DNA of 64,000 bases from Streptococcus suis S735 (GCF_000294495.1 NC_018526.1:372001-436000), one strand, 5' to 3'. Shown: positions 9,301 through 18,467, counted from the first letter of the stretch. Numbers and translations are program-made. Notes: generated by a model from the letters alone, not told the origin.

Positions 9301-10017
9301 ATGGGACGTAAATGGGCCAATATTGTAGCCAAGAAAACCGCAAAAGACGGTGCTAACTCAAAAGTTTACGCCAAATTTGGTGTTGAAATCTATGTAGCAG
9401 CGAAAAAGGGTGACCCAGATCCAGAAACAAACTCAGCGCTGAAATTTGTTATCGACCGTGCTAAGCAAGCGCAGGTTCCAAAACACATCATTGACAAGGC
9501 CATTGACAAGGCAAAAGGAAACACAGACGAAACCTTCGTGGAAGGTCGTTACGAAGGCTTTGGACCAAATGGTTCTATGATTATCGTTGATACTTTGACA
9601 TCAAACGTAAACCGTACGGCAGCTAACGTGCGTTCTGCTTTTGGTAAAAACGGCGGTAACATGGGTGCATCTGGTTCTGTATCATTCATGTTTGATAAAA
9701 AAGGTGTGGTTGTCTTTGCTGGTGATGATGCAGATGCGATCTTCGAATTGCTCCTTGAAGCAGATGTCGAAGTGGATGACGTAGAAGCAGAAGACGGCAC
9801 AATCACTGTCTATACAGCTCCAACTGATTTGCACAAGGCAATCGTGGCACTTAAAGAATCAGGAATCCAAGAGTTCAACGTCACTGAACTTGAAATGATC
9901 CCACAATCAGAAGTATCACTTGAAGGCGATGACCTCGCAACATTTGAAAAACTCTACGATGCCCTAGAAGACGACGAAGACGTCCAAAAAATCTACACAA
10001 ATGTAGATGGGTTTTAA
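9301..10017 (+). CDS. YebC/PmpR (TACO1) family protein
   Basis: A 238-residue member of the YebC family, beginning [18 protein letters not shown] and containing the family core [19 protein letters not shown] and [13 protein letters not shown]. Family members have been described as DNA-binding regulators and, more recently, as translation factors that help ribosomes through difficult motifs such as polyproline; which applies here cannot be told from sequence. This is the YeeN-type paralog of Firmicutes. A -10 box (TATAAT) lies about 40 bases upstream and TAGGAGG precedes the ATG. It appears monocistronic. Confidence 0.9.
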   Translation: MGRKWANIVAKKTAKDGANSKVYAKFGVEIYVAAKKGDPDPETNSALKFVIDRAKQAQVPKHIIDKAIDKAKGNTDETFVEGRYEGFGPNGSMIIVDTLTSNVNRTAANVRSAFGKNGGNMGASGSVSFMFDKKGVVVFAGDDADAIFELLLEADVEVDDVEAEDGTITVYTAPTDLHKAIVALKESGIQEFNVTELEMIPQSEVSLEGDDLATFEKLYDALEDDEDVQKIYTNVDGF

Positions 10018-10020
10018 TAT

Positions 10021-10050
10021 AAAAAAAAGTGCTACGTAGCACGTTTTTTT
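10021..10050 (+). terminator. Terminator after the yebC-family gene
   Basis: The perfect 14-base palindrome GTGCTACGTAGCAC (10029-10042) is flanked by eight A residues before and a run of seven T residues after. Confidence 0.85.
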
Positions 10051-10051
10051 A

Positions 10052-10291
10052 TATTAAAAGGTTGGAGATTGGAATCGTCGGTAGACGATTCTCATTGTAC
10101 GTGGGACGTCCTAGAAGGTTGGAGATTGGAACTGCCGTGCCGGCAGGCAGTTTTCTTTATACTCAAAAGTCCGGGGGACAGTCATTTTTATTAAAAGGTT
10201 GGAGATTGGAATCGTCGGTAGACGATTCTCATTGTACGTGGGATGTCCTAGAAGGTTGGAGATTGGAACTGCCGTTAGGCAGTTTTCTTTG
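10052..10291. repeat. Hairpin-rich repeat array, two 137-base-offset copies of a double unit
   Basis: Two long near-identical copies (10052-10159 and 10189-10291) are offset by 137 bases. Each contains the unit GGTTGGAGATTGGAA twice, so units start at 10060, 10117, 10197 and 10254. Each unit is followed by its own inverted repeat: the ATCGTC/GACGAT type after units 1 and 3, and AACTGCC/GGCAGTT with a TTTTCTTT tail after units 2 and 4. The unit resembles the reverse complement of the boxB module of pneumococcal BOX elements (GGTTGTAGATAGAACTG plus hairpin). The open frame across it has no protein-like character. The rest of 10292-10464 shows nothing recognisable. Confidence 0.6.
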
Positions 10292-10464
10292 TATCCAATT
10301 GCTCAAAGACGATAGTTGGTTGGAACTAGAGAAGTGGGGATATTTTAGCTTAAGTTTGAATAAGGTACGATGGAAAAATTTGCGGAGTTTTCGGTGGCTG
10401 ATAGTAGAGTGCTTGATAGATGAGGTATAAGGAAAAACTATAGCCAGGCTTTGGAAATATCTAT

Positions 10465-10493
10465 TTGAATGGTCACGGGTTTTCTGTTATCAT
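10465..10493 (+). promoter_or_regulatory. Promoter of the SAM hydrolase/S-component operon
   Basis: TTGAAT (10465-10470) and TATCAT (10488-10493) are 17 bases apart, with an extended -10 TG at 10485-10486. Transcription would start about 20 bases before the ATG. Confidence 0.55.
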
Positions 10494-10520
10494 AGAACGG
10501 TAATAAGATTAGGAGAATGT

Positions 10521-11369
10521 ATGTCAAATAATTTACTTGTTTTACAATCAGATTTTGGTTTAGTTGATGGTGCAGTTTCAGCGATGATTGGTGTTGCTCT
10601 CCAAGAATCGAGAGATTTAGTTGTTCACCATCTAACTCATGATATTACTCCGTACAATATCTTTGAGGGTTCATATCGCCTCTTTCAAACGGTCGAATAC
10701 TGGCCGGAGGGAACAACATTTGTTTCGGTTGTCGATCCGGGAGTTGGTTCAAAACGTAAGAGTGTAGTAGCTTTGACCGAACAAAATCACTACATTGTAA
10801 CGCCAGATAATGGGACGCTATCCTTCATCAAAAAATATGTGGGGATAAAGGCGGTTCGAGAAATTTCAGAGGTGGCCAATCGCCGTGCCAATACAGAACA
10901 TTCGTACACCTTCCATGGTCGAGATGTTTATGCCTATACGGGAGCTAAATTGGCTTCTGGACACATTAGCTTTGAAGAAGTTGGTCCAGAATTAAGCGTG
11001 GATAAGATTGTGGAAATTCCAACAGTCCCAACGGAAGTTGGTTCGGACTATGTAAAAGGTGCAATTGATATTCTGGATGTTCGATTTGGCTCGCTTTGGA
11101 CCTCGATTACGAGGGAAGAATTTTACACCTTGCAACCGCAGTTTGAAGATCGCTTTGAAGTGACCATATACAATAACGACATGCTTGTGTATCAAAACCA
11201 AGTAACCTATGGCAAGTCCTTTGCGGATGTACGTATCGGACAGCCATTGATTTATATCAATTCCCTCTATCGTGTAGGTGTTGCGATTAATCAGGGCTCA
11301 TTTGCCAAGGCTTATAATGTCGGTGTAGGTCAAAACTGGCATATTGAAATCAAACGTATTAGTAATTAA
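10521..11369 (+). CDS. S-adenosyl-L-methionine hydroxide adenosyltransferase (DUF62)
   Basis: A 282-residue DUF62 protein. The family uses water-derived hydroxide to split S-adenosylmethionine into adenosine and methionine, and is related to bacterial fluorinase and chlorinase. Hallmarks are LQSDFGLVDGAVSAMIGV at the N-terminus (metal- and SAM-binding), VSVVDPGVGSKRKSVV, ITPDNGTLSFI-type TPDNGTL and the FHGRDVYAYTGAKLASG segment. It is followed after 20 bases by an ECF S component, an arrangement that suggests the transported compound is tied to adenosine, methionine or SAM salvage; that link is inference. The ribosome site TTAGGAG precedes the ATG. Confidence 0.88.
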   Translation: MSNNLLVLQSDFGLVDGAVSAMIGVALQESRDLVVHHLTHDITPYNIFEGSYRLFQTVEYWPEGTTFVSVVDPGVGSKRKSVVALTEQNHYIVTPDNGTLSFIKKYVGIKAVREISEVANRRANTEHSYTFHGRDVYAYTGAKLASGHISFEEVGPELSVDKIVEIPTVPTEVGSDYVKGAIDILDVRFGSLWTSITREEFYTLQPQFEDRFEVTIYNNDMLVYQNQVTYGKSFADVRIGQPLIYINSLYRVGVAINQGSFAKAYNVGVGQNWHIEIKRISN

Positions 11370-11389
11370 AGAAATTTTAGGAGATAGTT

Positions 11390-11935
11390 ATGAAAAATAA
11401 TTCAATCAAAACAGTCGTTGCTACTGGTATCGGCGCAGCCCTCTTTGTGGTTATTGGTCATTTAATCAATATTCCAACCTTTGTCCCAAATACTTCTATC
11501 CAGCTTCAATACGCTGTTCAATCGCTATTGGCAGTTGTATTTGGTCCTGTGGTTGGCTTCTTGGTCGGTTTCATTGGGCACACGCTTAAGGATTCGTTGA
11601 CTTACGGTCCATGGTGGTCATGGATTTTGGCATCAGGGGTCTTTGGTTTGGTTGTTGGTCTTACCAAAAAACGTCTGCGTATTCAAGAAGGGATTTTTGA
11701 AGGGAAGGATATTCTTTTCTTTAACCTTGTTCAGATTGCGGCGAATGTGCTTGCTTGGGGAGTCATTGCCCCAGTTTTAGATATTCTTATCTATAGTGAG
11801 GCGGCGAATAAGGTCTTTGCACAGGGACTTGTAGCAGGTATTGCAAACAGTATTACAATTGCTATTGCAGGGACACTCCTTTTGGTTGTTTATGCAAAAT
11901 CTCAAACGAAGACAGGTAGTTTGTCTAAAGATTAA
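11390..11935 (+). CDS. ECF transporter S component, UPF0397 family
   Basis: A 181-residue integral membrane protein with about five to six hydrophobic helices, matching the UPF0397 group of energy-coupling-factor substrate-binding components ([38 protein letters not shown]). The substrate is not established. It is normally encoded with the fused ATPase and EcfT; here those lie almost 3 kb downstream, behind a terminator and unrelated genes, yet remain the obvious partners. TAGGAGATAGTT precedes the ATG. Confidence 0.85.
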   Translation: MKNNSIKTVVATGIGAALFVVIGHLINIPTFVPNTSIQLQYAVQSLLAVVFGPVVGFLVGFIGHTLKDSLTYGPWWSWILASGVFGLVVGLTKKRLRIQEGIFEGKDILFFNLVQIAANVLAWGVIAPVLDILIYSEAANKVFAQGLVAGIANSITIAIAGTLLLVVYAKSQTKTGSLSKD

Positions 11936-11946
11936 GTTTTTATTTT

Positions 11947-11972
11947 CCCTAGAAAAAATTCTAGGGTTTTTT
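11947..11972 (+). terminator. Terminator after the S component gene
   Basis: A perfect eight-base stem, CCCTAGAA with TTCTAGGG (11947-11954 and 11959-11966), is followed by six T residues. It shows that the S component is not cotranscribed with the ECF ATPase gene. Confidence 0.85.
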
Positions 11973-11996
11973 CAATACCAAAAAATACATATATGA

Positions 11997-12002
11997 TATA
12001 AT
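11997..12002 (+). promoter_or_regulatory. -10 box of the unknown gene
   Basis: A consensus TATAAT lies 40 bases before the proposed ATG at 12043. No convincing -35 box is visible. Confidence 0.4.
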
Positions 12003-12042
12003 AATATAAAACAAACAAAAACATGTGTTCAAGGGGAGAAGT

Positions 12043-12963
12043 ATGGTCTGGACAGAAGAAAAGTTGGGACCGATTATTCATTCTATACTCAATCCTGACG
12101 AGGAAGTTTTAAGTCTTTATCAATCGAAAACGACGAAATCAATTTATGGATGTATTCTTTGGAATAATTATTATTATAAGGTTTTTCGAGTTAGTAACCA
12201 CCCATCACAATCTACATATAAACAGCCGACTTTTTATGATTTCCATGGCGAATTTTATATGAAAGGAGCGATTCGGACCTACCTTTATCACACGAACAGT
12301 TGGTATGAACTTAGTAAACAAGGCTATTACCTTCTTCTCTTTTTTCAAAAGTTATGGGATGAAAAGCAAGAGGTGGAGGCGAGTTGGCAAAATGGTAGGA
12401 TGCAGATTCGCTTAGTGGTTGAAGAAGAGGGGTGGCAAGTTCATTACCGTTTTCCAGATAATCAGGCAAGGGAGGTTGAACGCTTATTGGGCTCAGGCAT
12501 GCTGGTGGCCATTCGCTCCTCCAGAAATTTTATCAAGATACGGACGAGTCGTTTTGTTGCACCGTATATAGCTCTAATCAAACAGCGTCAACTTTATCGA
12601 AAAAAGCCGAGTAAAGCTATGCTCCAGTGGGAAAAATACCAAAGTCAACTTATTGAAATCCAAAGGACCTATCGGCTAGTGGAGGAAAGTGCTCCGCAAA
12701 CTTTTTTTGGACACTGGTTGAATAAGGTCCAACTCTATCTCTGCTCTGCCATTGCCAGCTATTGGGAAGAAGTTATTAAAGGAGTGGAGTGGCAGGAGGC
12801 AAGAGAAATCAAAGAGCAAAGGAAAGCCGAGAAGCCACATAATCCTATTGAAGATAAATGGAAGGAAAATATTGCTAGACGCCATAAGCGAAAAATGGAC
12901 CAACTTATCGGACATGATACCTTGGAAAAACTCCGACAACTGAAAACAGAATTAGACGACTAA
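12043..12963 (+). CDS. Conserved streptococcal protein of unknown function
   Basis: I do not recognise a domain. The protein is 306 residues from the ATG at 12043, which has AAGGGGAGA five to six bases ahead; an in-frame GTG at 12025 lacks a ribosome site. It is aromatic-rich in the first half (WNNYYYKVFRV, FYDFHGEFYMKGAIRTYLYH) and highly charged near the C-terminus (residues about 245-300), which looks helical. There is no signal peptide and no membrane segment. It has its own promoter and terminator and sits between the two halves of the ECF system. Confidence 0.65.
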   Translation: MVWTEEKLGPIIHSILNPDEEVLSLYQSKTTKSIYGCILWNNYYYKVFRVSNHPSQSTYKQPTFYDFHGEFYMKGAIRTYLYHTNSWYELSKQGYYLLLFFQKLWDEKQEVEASWQNGRMQIRLVVEEEGWQVHYRFPDNQAREVERLLGSGMLVAIRSSRNFIKIRTSRFVAPYIALIKQRQLYRKKPSKAMLQWEKYQSQLIEIQRTYRLVEESAPQTFFGHWLNKVQLYLCSAIASYWEEVIKGVEWQEAREIKEQRKAEKPHNPIEDKWKENIARRHKRKMDQLIGHDTLEKLRQLKTELDD

Positions 12964-12992
12964 GAAGTTATAGCGAACCTTCAATAAATGCA

Positions 12993-13020
12993 GTAGCATG
13001 TCATTCATGTTACCGTATTT
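12993..13020 (+). terminator. Probable terminator after the unknown gene
   Basis: GTAGCATG (12993-13000) pairs with CATGTTAC (13006-13013) with one G-U pair, followed by a T run. A second overlapping pair of hairpins (GAACCTG/CAGGTTC, and CTGAAC/GTTCAG ending at 13073 before ATTTTTG) lies just downstream. Confidence 0.6.
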
Positions 13021-13077
13021 TTTTACATATAAGCACTGAACCTGCGAATACAGGTTCTAAATTTTCAGTTCAGATTT

Positions 13078-13106
13078 TTGTCTTTTGAGGGGCTAAACGA
13101 TATAAT
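13078..13106 (+). promoter_or_regulatory. trhO promoter
   Basis: TTGTCT (13078-13083) and TATAAT (13101-13106) are 17 bases apart, giving a leader of about 60 bases with AAAGGAGA before the ATG. Confidence 0.65.
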
Positions 13107-13175
13107 ACGTAAGGTATCATTTATTAGAAATGACAGAGTTTTATCATCTATTGCAAAGATTGAAAAGGAGACACT

Positions 13176-14159
13176 ATGTCAAAAGATATTCGCGTTCTAC
13201 TCTATTACAAGTATGTTCCAATTGAAAATGCCAAAGAATATGCTGCTGAGCATCTAGCTTTCTGTAAGTCTATCGGACTAAAAGGACGTATTTTGATTGC
13301 TGATGAGGGAATCAACGGTACTGTTTCTGGTGACTATGAAACAACTCAAAAGTACATGGACTACGTTCATGCAAACCCATTGTTCAGCGATTTGTGGTTT
13401 AAGATTGATGAAGAAAATGAGCAAGCTTTCAAGAAAATGTTTGTTCGTTATAAAAAAGAAATTGTTCACCTTGGTTTAGAAGACAACGACTTTGACAACG
13501 ATATTGACCCACTCGTGACAACAGGTGCCTACCTATCACCAAAAGAGTTCAAAGAAGCTCTCTTGGACGAAGATACAGTTGTTTTGGATACACGCAATGA
13601 CTATGAGTATGACCTTGGTCACTTCCGTGGTGCGATCCGTCCAGACATCCGCAACTTCCGTGAGTTGCCACAATGGGTCCGTGATAACAAAGAGAAATTC
13701 ATGGACAAGCGCGTAGTTGTTTATTGTACTGGTGGTGTTCGCTGTGAAAAATTCTCAGGCTGGATGGTTCGTGAAGGCTACAAGGATGTCGGTCAGCTCC
13801 ACGGTGGTATCGCAACCTATGGTAAAGACCCAGAAGTTCGTGGTGAATTGTGGGATGGGAAGATGTATGTCTTTGACGAGCGTATCGCGGTCGATGTTAA
13901 CCATGTTAACCCAGTTGTCGTTGGTAAGGACTGGTTCGATGGCACACCATGTGAGCGCTATGTCAACTGTGGCAATCCATTCTGTAACCGTCGTATTTTG
14001 ACATCAGAAGAGAATGAGCACAAGTATGTTCGTGGCTGTTCAGCTGAATGCCGTGCTCATGAGCGCAACCGTTACATCTCTGAAAACGGCTTGACTCGTC
14101 AAGAATGGGCAGAACGCTTGGAAGCGATTGGGGAAACTCTTACTCCAGCAAATGCTTAG
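13176..14159 (+). CDS. trhO: tRNA uridine-34 hydroxylase, rhodanese family
   Basis: A 327-residue member of the UPF0176/TrhO family, which makes 5-hydroxyuridine at tRNA position 34 using oxygen. It has an N-terminal acylphosphatase-like domain (residues 1 to about 100, [16 protein letters not shown]), a rhodanese domain (about 115-225) with catalytic Cys184 in [15 protein letters not shown], and a cysteine-rich C-terminal region ([25 protein letters not shown]) that probably binds metal. Ribosome site AAAGGAGA. It has its own promoter and terminator. Confidence 0.9.
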   Translation: MSKDIRVLLYYKYVPIENAKEYAAEHLAFCKSIGLKGRILIADEGINGTVSGDYETTQKYMDYVHANPLFSDLWFKIDEENEQAFKKMFVRYKKEIVHLGLEDNDFDNDIDPLVTTGAYLSPKEFKEALLDEDTVVLDTRNDYEYDLGHFRGAIRPDIRNFRELPQWVRDNKEKFMDKRVVVYCTGGVRCEKFSGWMVREGYKDVGQLHGGIATYGKDPEVRGELWDGKMYVFDERIAVDVNHVNPVVVGKDWFDGTPCERYVNCGNPFCNRRILTSEENEHKYVRGCSAECRAHERNRYISENGLTRQEWAERLEAIGETLTPANA

Positions 14160-14166
14160 TAATACC

Positions 14167-14199
14167 AAAATTGCATTGAAAAATCAGTGCAATTTTTTT
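14167..14199 (+). terminator. Terminator after trhO
   Basis: AAAATTGCA (14167-14175) pairs with TGCAATTTT (14188-14196), followed by T residues. Confidence 0.75.
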
Positions 14200-14270
14200 G
14201 TGCAATCAGAATTCTTTATATTTTTTCAGTCCATTCTATACGAAGCCTATCAATTAGAAAAGAGAAGGAG

Positions 14271-14728
14271 ATGAAGTCATTTTGGATGAACTTATCCCCT
14301 TCGAAAATCAACATTATCCGTTGTCAACTTGCCTTGATGAACTTCAGTTCTATCTTCGGCTTCGTTTCCTCGGTCACTTTTGATTTTCATTGAGTATTAG
14401 CAGTAGCAGACCTTGAATAGCTGGTCGGTTTTATGAAGCAATCGGTTTTGCAGTTGCGACGTTTGGAGATATTAAGTCTGCGACTTTGCCTAAGGGTGGC
14501 AACTTGATTTTGATGCAGGCAGATAGCTTTGCTCAACGCGTACCATTTCAGGTAGTAGCGAGTGGCAATGAAGTCTTGATTTCGCTTAATGTGGCGAGTA
14601 GGGAAGAAGTAGATAGAATTATCGAGCGTGTTGAAGCAAATGGCGGGCAAATTACAGGATGCCCGACAGATGCCCGTGGCTTTTATGGAGCAAGTTTTAC
14701 GGACCTTGATGGTATCATTTTAATGTGA
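14271..14728 (+). pseudogene. VOC/glyoxalase-family gene broken by a BOX-like insertion and a frameshift
   Basis: A ribosome site (AGAAGGAG) and ATG at 14271 open a frame reading MKSFWMNL. A 105-base BOX-like element (14295-14399) then interrupts it, and coding sense resumes with VADLE, as in the VOC signature VADLExxxxFYEAIGF. One base is missing between the GAA at about 14418 and TTTTATGAAGC, since 11 instead of 12 bases lie there. The frame then continues FYEAIGFAVATFGDIKSATLPKGG to the TGA at 14726-14728. An ATG at 14486 would start an 80-residue remnant with no ribosome site. Intact VOC proteins of this kind are about 120-130 residues, metal-dependent and often annotated as glyoxalase or bleomycin-resistance-like. 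Confidence 0.8.
14295..14399 (+). repeat. BOX-like element, class 1 (copy A), inside the VOC gene
   Basis: Its ends form a terminal inverted repeat (5' CTTCGAAAATCA, 3' TTGATTTTCATTGAGTATTA). The interior contains CAGTTCTATCTTCGGCTTCG, as in the copies near 37.1 and 56.6 kb. TTA occurs at both junctions (14292-14294 and 14397-14399), consistent with a short target duplication. End sequences are very close to those of pneumococcal BOX elements. Confidence 0.8.
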
Positions 14729-14833
14729 TTGTGATGTAGGAAGTTAGAATTCATCTGCTCTAGAATCATAGATGAACTTATTTGAAAAGGGAGAAACTGA
14801 TGATTCTTCCTTTTTTTCAGAGTCAATTTACGC

Positions 14834-14839
14834 TATAAT
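14834..14839 (+). promoter_or_regulatory. -10 box placed for a leaderless ECF ATPase mRNA
   Basis: A consensus TATAAT ends only six bases before the ATG at 14846, so transcription would begin at or next to the start codon. No ribosome site is present. The -35 region is only T-rich. Confidence 0.5.
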
Positions 14840-14845
14840 AGTCCT

Positions 14846-16519
14846 ATGAAAAAAATCATTGAGTTTAAAGATTTTACATTTAAATACCAAGCGCAACAGG
14901 AACCCACTTTAAAAGATATTCAGTTAACGATTTATCAGGGAGAGAAAGTTCTGATTATTGGCCCATCTGGTTCAGGAAAGTCGACGATTGGACAATGTCT
15001 TAATGGTATTATTCCCAATATTTACAAGGGAGAACATAGCGGAAGTTTACTATTGGATGGTCAGGAAGCATTTAATCTTTCAGTTTATGATAAGTCCTTG
15101 CTCGTATCAACGGTTCTCCAAGATACAGATGGTCAATTCATTGGCTTATCAGTTGCCGAGGACCTAGCTTTTGCTTTGGAAAACGACATGGAAAGCCAGG
15201 TGGTGATGAAGCAAAAAGTAGGAGATTGGGCAGAAAGACTGTCTTTGACCGATTTGCTGGCACATCGACCACAAGATTTATCTGGAGGTCAAAAGCAACG
15301 TGTCAGTCTGGGCGGAGTTCTTATTGATGAGAGTCCTATTTTGTTGTTTGATGAGCCACTTGCTAATTTAGACCCCAAATCGGGCCAAGATACGATTGAT
15401 TTGATTGACCGTCTGCACAAGCAAGAAGGGACCACAACCATTATTATCGAACACCGTTTAGAGGACGTACTGTATCGTCAGGTGGACCGAGTTGTATTGA
15501 TTAATGATGGTCGGATTTTGTTCAATGGAGGACCGGATGATTTATTACGTACCTCATTGTTACAGGAAAACGGCATCCGTGAACCCTTATATCTATCGAC
15601 TCTTCGCGCCTTAGGATATCCGATTGCGCAGGCAGAACGCCTCTCTTCAGTTTGGGAAATTGATATTGAGGCTTTGAATATAGCATCCCTACCGACTCTA
15701 CACTTTGAAAATGGAGAGAAAGAGGCTTTGTTAGAAGTCAAGCATCTTTATTTTTCCTATCCTAACAAACAAGTTCTTACAGACATTCAACTGACGATTC
15801 ATAAGGGGGAACGTCTAGCTATTGTTGGAAAAAATGGTGCTGGGAAATCTACTTTAGCAAAGGTGCTTTGTGGTTTTATTCAGGGTGAGGGTGAGATTCT
15901 CTGGAAGGGGCAGTCAATCAAAGAAGATTCTGTCAAAGAGCGAGCAGAACGGATTGGTTATGTTCTTCAGAATCCCAACCAAATGATTAGCCAAACGATG
16001 ATCTTTGATGAGGTTGCTCTTGGTTTGCGCATGCGAGGGGTGACAGAAGAAGAAATTGAACACCGAGTTCACCATATCTTGAAAGTATGTGGCCTGTATC
16101 CGTTTCGTAATTGGCCGATTTCGGCACTTTCCTATGGGCAGAAAAAACGGGTAACGATAGCATCTATCTTGGTTCTCAATCCAGAAATTATTTTGCTAGA
16201 TGAGCCAACAGCAGGACAAGATCAACGACATTATCGGGAAATGATGGAGTTTTTGGATCAATTAAATGCTCAAGGGCACACCATTGTCATGATTACCCAT
16301 GACATGCAACTCATGCTAGATTATTCAGATAGAGCTGTTGTTGTGGTGGATGGGCAGATTATTGAAGATGCCAGTCCAGCAGAAATTTTATCTGATGATA
16401 CGGTGATTGAGCGAGCCAATTTAAAAGAAACATCAATTTTTCACTTGGCGGAGAGGGTGGGAGTTAATCCCTTAGAATTAACGACGTTTTATATGCAGGA
16501 AGAAAGGAGAGGAAGATGA
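14846..16519 (+). CDS. ECF transporter ATP-binding protein, two fused ATPase domains
   Basis: A 557-residue protein with two tandem ABC domains. The first has Walker A GPSGSGKS (about residue 40) and signature LSGGQKQR; the second has Walker A GKNGAGKS (about 330) and a divergent signature LSYGQKKR. This EcfA-EcfA' fusion is the form paired with UPF0397 S components. It energises import together with EcfT, which overlaps its stop codon. No Shine-Dalgarno precedes the ATG. The S component partner is likely the gene at 11.4-11.9 kb. Confidence 0.9.
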   Translation: MKKIIEFKDFTFKYQAQQEPTLKDIQLTIYQGEKVLIIGPSGSGKSTIGQCLNGIIPNIYKGEHSGSLLLDGQEAFNLSVYDKSLLVSTVLQDTDGQFIGLSVAEDLAFALENDMESQVVMKQKVGDWAERLSLTDLLAHRPQDLSGGQKQRVSLGGVLIDESPILLFDEPLANLDPKSGQDTIDLIDRLHKQEGTTTIIIEHRLEDVLYRQVDRVVLINDGRILFNGGPDDLLRTSLLQENGIREPLYLSTLRALGYPIAQAERLSSVWEIDIEALNIASLPTLHFENGEKEALLEVKHLYFSYPNKQVLTDIQLTIHKGERLAIVGKNGAGKSTLAKVLCGFIQGEGEILWKGQSIKEDSVKERAERIGYVLQNPNQMISQTMIFDEVALGLRMRGVTEEEIEHRVHHILKVCGLYPFRNWPISALSYGQKKRVTIASILVLNPEIILLDEPTAGQDQRHYREMMEFLDQLNAQGHTIVMITHDMQLMLDYSDRAVVVVDGQIIEDASPAEILSDDTVIERANLKETSIFHLAERVGVNPLELTTFYMQEERRGR

Positions 16520-17349
16520 GTCAACAAAAACTAATTGGTTACCATCCAGGAACTGGCTTGATTCATAGTTTATCGGCTGTCAGTAAATTACTCTTTTTTC
16601 TCATAGTTTCCATTCTTGCTATGATTACTTACGATACCCGCTTGATTCTTTTTATCGCAGTATTTTCTCTAGCCTTGTTTAAAATGTCAGGGATTCGTTA
16701 TAAAGAAATCTCTCTTGTTTTAATTCTGACAATCATTTTTGCTGCAATGAATGCCCTGATGGTTCACTTGTTTGCACCACGGTATGGAGTGGAACTTTAC
16801 GGAGCAGACACTCCCTTGCTATCAGGTCTGGGAGTTTATTCCTTGACGAGTCAGCAAGCATTTTATCTGGTGAATCTTCTCTTGAAGTATTTTTGTACAG
16901 TTCCTTTAGCGATTATCTTTCTCATGACCACTCATCCTAGCCAGTTTGCTTCCAGCTTGAATCAAATTGGGGTATCCTACAAAGTTGCTTACGCCGTCAG
17001 TTTGACCATGCGTTATATTCCAGATATTCAAGAAGAGTTTTATACGATTCGAATGTCTCAAGAAGCGCGTGGTTTGGAATTGTCTAAGAAAGGAAAATTG
17101 ATGGATCGTATAAAAGGGAATCTATCCCTTGTCATTCCTCTGATTTTCAGCTCCTTGGAGAGGATTGATACGATTTCAACGGCTATGGAATTGCGACGTT
17201 TTGGAAAAAATAAAAAAAGAACATGGTATACCCAACAGCCTCTACAGAGAATAGATTACGCTGTCTTGCTATTTATTCTTGCTCTAGTAGTGGTGACAAT
17301 CTATCTATTTTTTGTTAATCAGGGGCGATTCTATAATCCGTGGCGATGA
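16516..17349 (+). CDS. ECF transporter transmembrane component EcfT
   Basis: A 277-residue membrane protein with about five to six helices and the cytoplasmic coupling motif SQEARGLEL (around residue 187) and [14 protein letters not shown] (around 230), which dock onto the two ATPases. Its ATG overlaps the ATPase stop codon by four bases (ATGA), and AGAGGAAG lies in the end of that gene, so translation is coupled. Confidence 0.9.
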   Translation: MSQQKLIGYHPGTGLIHSLSAVSKLLFFLIVSILAMITYDTRLILFIAVFSLALFKMSGIRYKEISLVLILTIIFAAMNALMVHLFAPRYGVELYGADTPLLSGLGVYSLTSQQAFYLVNLLLKYFCTVPLAIIFLMTTHPSQFASSLNQIGVSYKVAYAVSLTMRYIPDIQEEFYTIRMSQEARGLELSKKGKLMDRIKGNLSLVIPLIFSSLERIDTISTAMELRRFGKNKKRTWYTQQPLQRIDYAVLLFILALVVVTIYLFFVNQGRFYNPWR

Positions 17350-17384
17350 TTATTGAGTTTATTGGACTTATCAACCCTTTATCG

Positions 17385-17413
17385 TTGACATATAGGAAAT
17401 ATACTGTTACAGT
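17385..17413 (+). promoter_or_regulatory. Cold-shock gene promoter with long leader
   Basis: TTGACA (17385-17390) and TACAGT (17408-17413) are 17 bases apart. The resulting leader of about 90 bases before the ATG matches the long untranslated regions typical of csp genes, which control translation by temperature. Confidence 0.6.
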
Positions 17414-17508
17414 AGGGAATGTAAATAAATTTAGAGTTTAAGTATCAGTTTCATCTTTTGTTTTTCCTCTTGATAAGTTTTACAAATAAATAAAAAGAGG
17501 TAACACAA

Positions 17509-17712
17509 ATGGTACAAGGTACAGTTAAATGGTTTAATGCAGAAAAGGGATTTGGTTTTATTGCTCAAGAAAACGGTCCAGATGTATTTGCACACTTTTC
17601 TGAAATTCAGTCTAATGGTTTCAAATCGTTGGAAGATGGTCAAAAAGTGACATTTGAAGTGGAGCAAGGCCAACGTGGTCTTCAAGCAACCAATATTACA
17701 AAAATTGGATAA
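17509..17712 (+). CDS. Cold-shock protein (CspA/CspB family)
   Basis: A 67-residue single OB-fold nucleic-acid chaperone with the RNP1 motif KGFGFI and RNP2 motif VFAHFS. It binds single-stranded RNA and DNA and helps melt mRNA structure. The length and [14 protein letters not shown] opening are canonical. Ribosome site AAAGAGGT. Confidence 0.95.
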   Translation: MVQGTVKWFNAEKGFGFIAQENGPDVFAHFSEIQSNGFKSLEDGQKVTFEVEQGQRGLQATNITKIG

Positions 17713-17715
17713 TAA

Positions 17716-17750
17716 AAGAGCGGGTTTCTTAGTGAAACTCGCTCTTCTTA
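17716..17750. terminator. Terminator between the cold-shock gene and rsmG
   Basis: A 13-base stem (17716-17728 with 17734-17746, one G-U) with a five-base loop. A short T/C-rich tail follows. It lies between convergent genes and may act both ways. Confidence 0.75.
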
Positions 17751-17753
17751 TGT

Positions 17754-18467
17754 TTAAAGGGGTCTTTTATTTGGCATACCAGCTTTGCGTGGAAACTTAT
17801 TTGGAGTTTCCTTTTTCTTTTCGACGATGGTCAATGTTCGAGGGTCGCCATTTGGAAGAGTATAGTCGTGGTTTTCGATGACTTTTGCGAAGAGGAGATT
17901 GAGTGCGTTTTTTGCTTGGGTCAATTCATCTTCTGCGCTGGACGCCTTAAGTGCGATTAATTTTCCGTGGAGCTTCAAATAAGGAATAGTCAATTCAGAA
18001 AGAATCTGCATGCGGGCAACTGCGCGTGCTGTGACAAGGTCAAATTGTGCACGGAAGTTCTTATCTTGTGCAAAGTCTTCTGCACGACCATGATAGAAAT
18101 GAACACCTTCAAGCTCTAGTTCTTCGGCAAGCAAATGTAAAAAGTTAATTCGTTTATTAAGAGAATCAATGATGGTAACATCTAGTTGCGGAAAGATGAT
18201 CTTCATAGGTAGGCTAGGAAATCCAGCTCCAGCTCCAATATCTAAAAGCCGAAGAGGTTCGTTCTGAATATGGCCTTGCAGGAGTGGAGCGATAGAATCG
18301 TAGAAATGCTTCAGATAGACTTCGCTTTCCTCGGTAATAGCTGTCAGATTGATTTTTTCATTCCATTCCACTAATAGTTGGAAATAGCGATGAAATTGGT
18401 GTTTTTGTTGGTCAGTTAATTGAATACCTTGGTCTGCCAAGGTTTTATAAAATACTTCAGGTTTCAT
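17754..18467 (-). CDS. rsmG: 16S rRNA (guanine-527-N7)-methyltransferase
   Basis: A 237-residue SAM-dependent methyltransferase of the RsmG/GidB family, which modifies G527 in the 530 loop of 16S rRNA; loss gives low-level streptomycin resistance in many bacteria. The SAM motif is [16 protein letters not shown] (about residue 70), followed by [11 protein letters not shown] and VTARAVA. The C-terminus [18 protein letters not shown] is conserved. It starts just past the pbp1A terminator and probably has its own promoter (TATGAT about 15 bases before the ATG). Confidence 0.95.
   Translation of the reverse strand: MKPEVFYKTLADQGIQLTDQQKHQFHRYFQLLVEWNEKINLTAITEESEVYLKHFYDSIAPLLQGHIQNEPLRLLDIGAGAGFPSLPMKIIFPQLDVTIIDSLNKRINFLHLLAEELELEGVHFYHGRAEDFAQDKNFRAQFDLVTARAVARMQILSELTIPYLKLHGKLIALKASSAEDELTQAKNALNLLFAKVIENHDYTLPNGDPRTLTIVEKKKETPNKFPRKAGMPNKRPL

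Noticed and set aside
10052-10291. Possible CRISPR array
   Set aside because: The units are irregularly spaced (57 and 80 bases), the sequences between them are repeated rather than unique, and no cas genes are present.
10029-10430. Open reading frame of 133 codons after the yebC-family gene
   Set aside because: It begins inside a terminator palindrome and runs through a DNA repeat; the encoded sequence only mirrors the repeat (recurrent RLEI/LE patterns) and has no ribosome site.
14187-14393. 68-codon reading frame before the VOC remnant
   Set aside because: Its second half is translated BOX-like repeat and its first half overlaps the trhO terminator.
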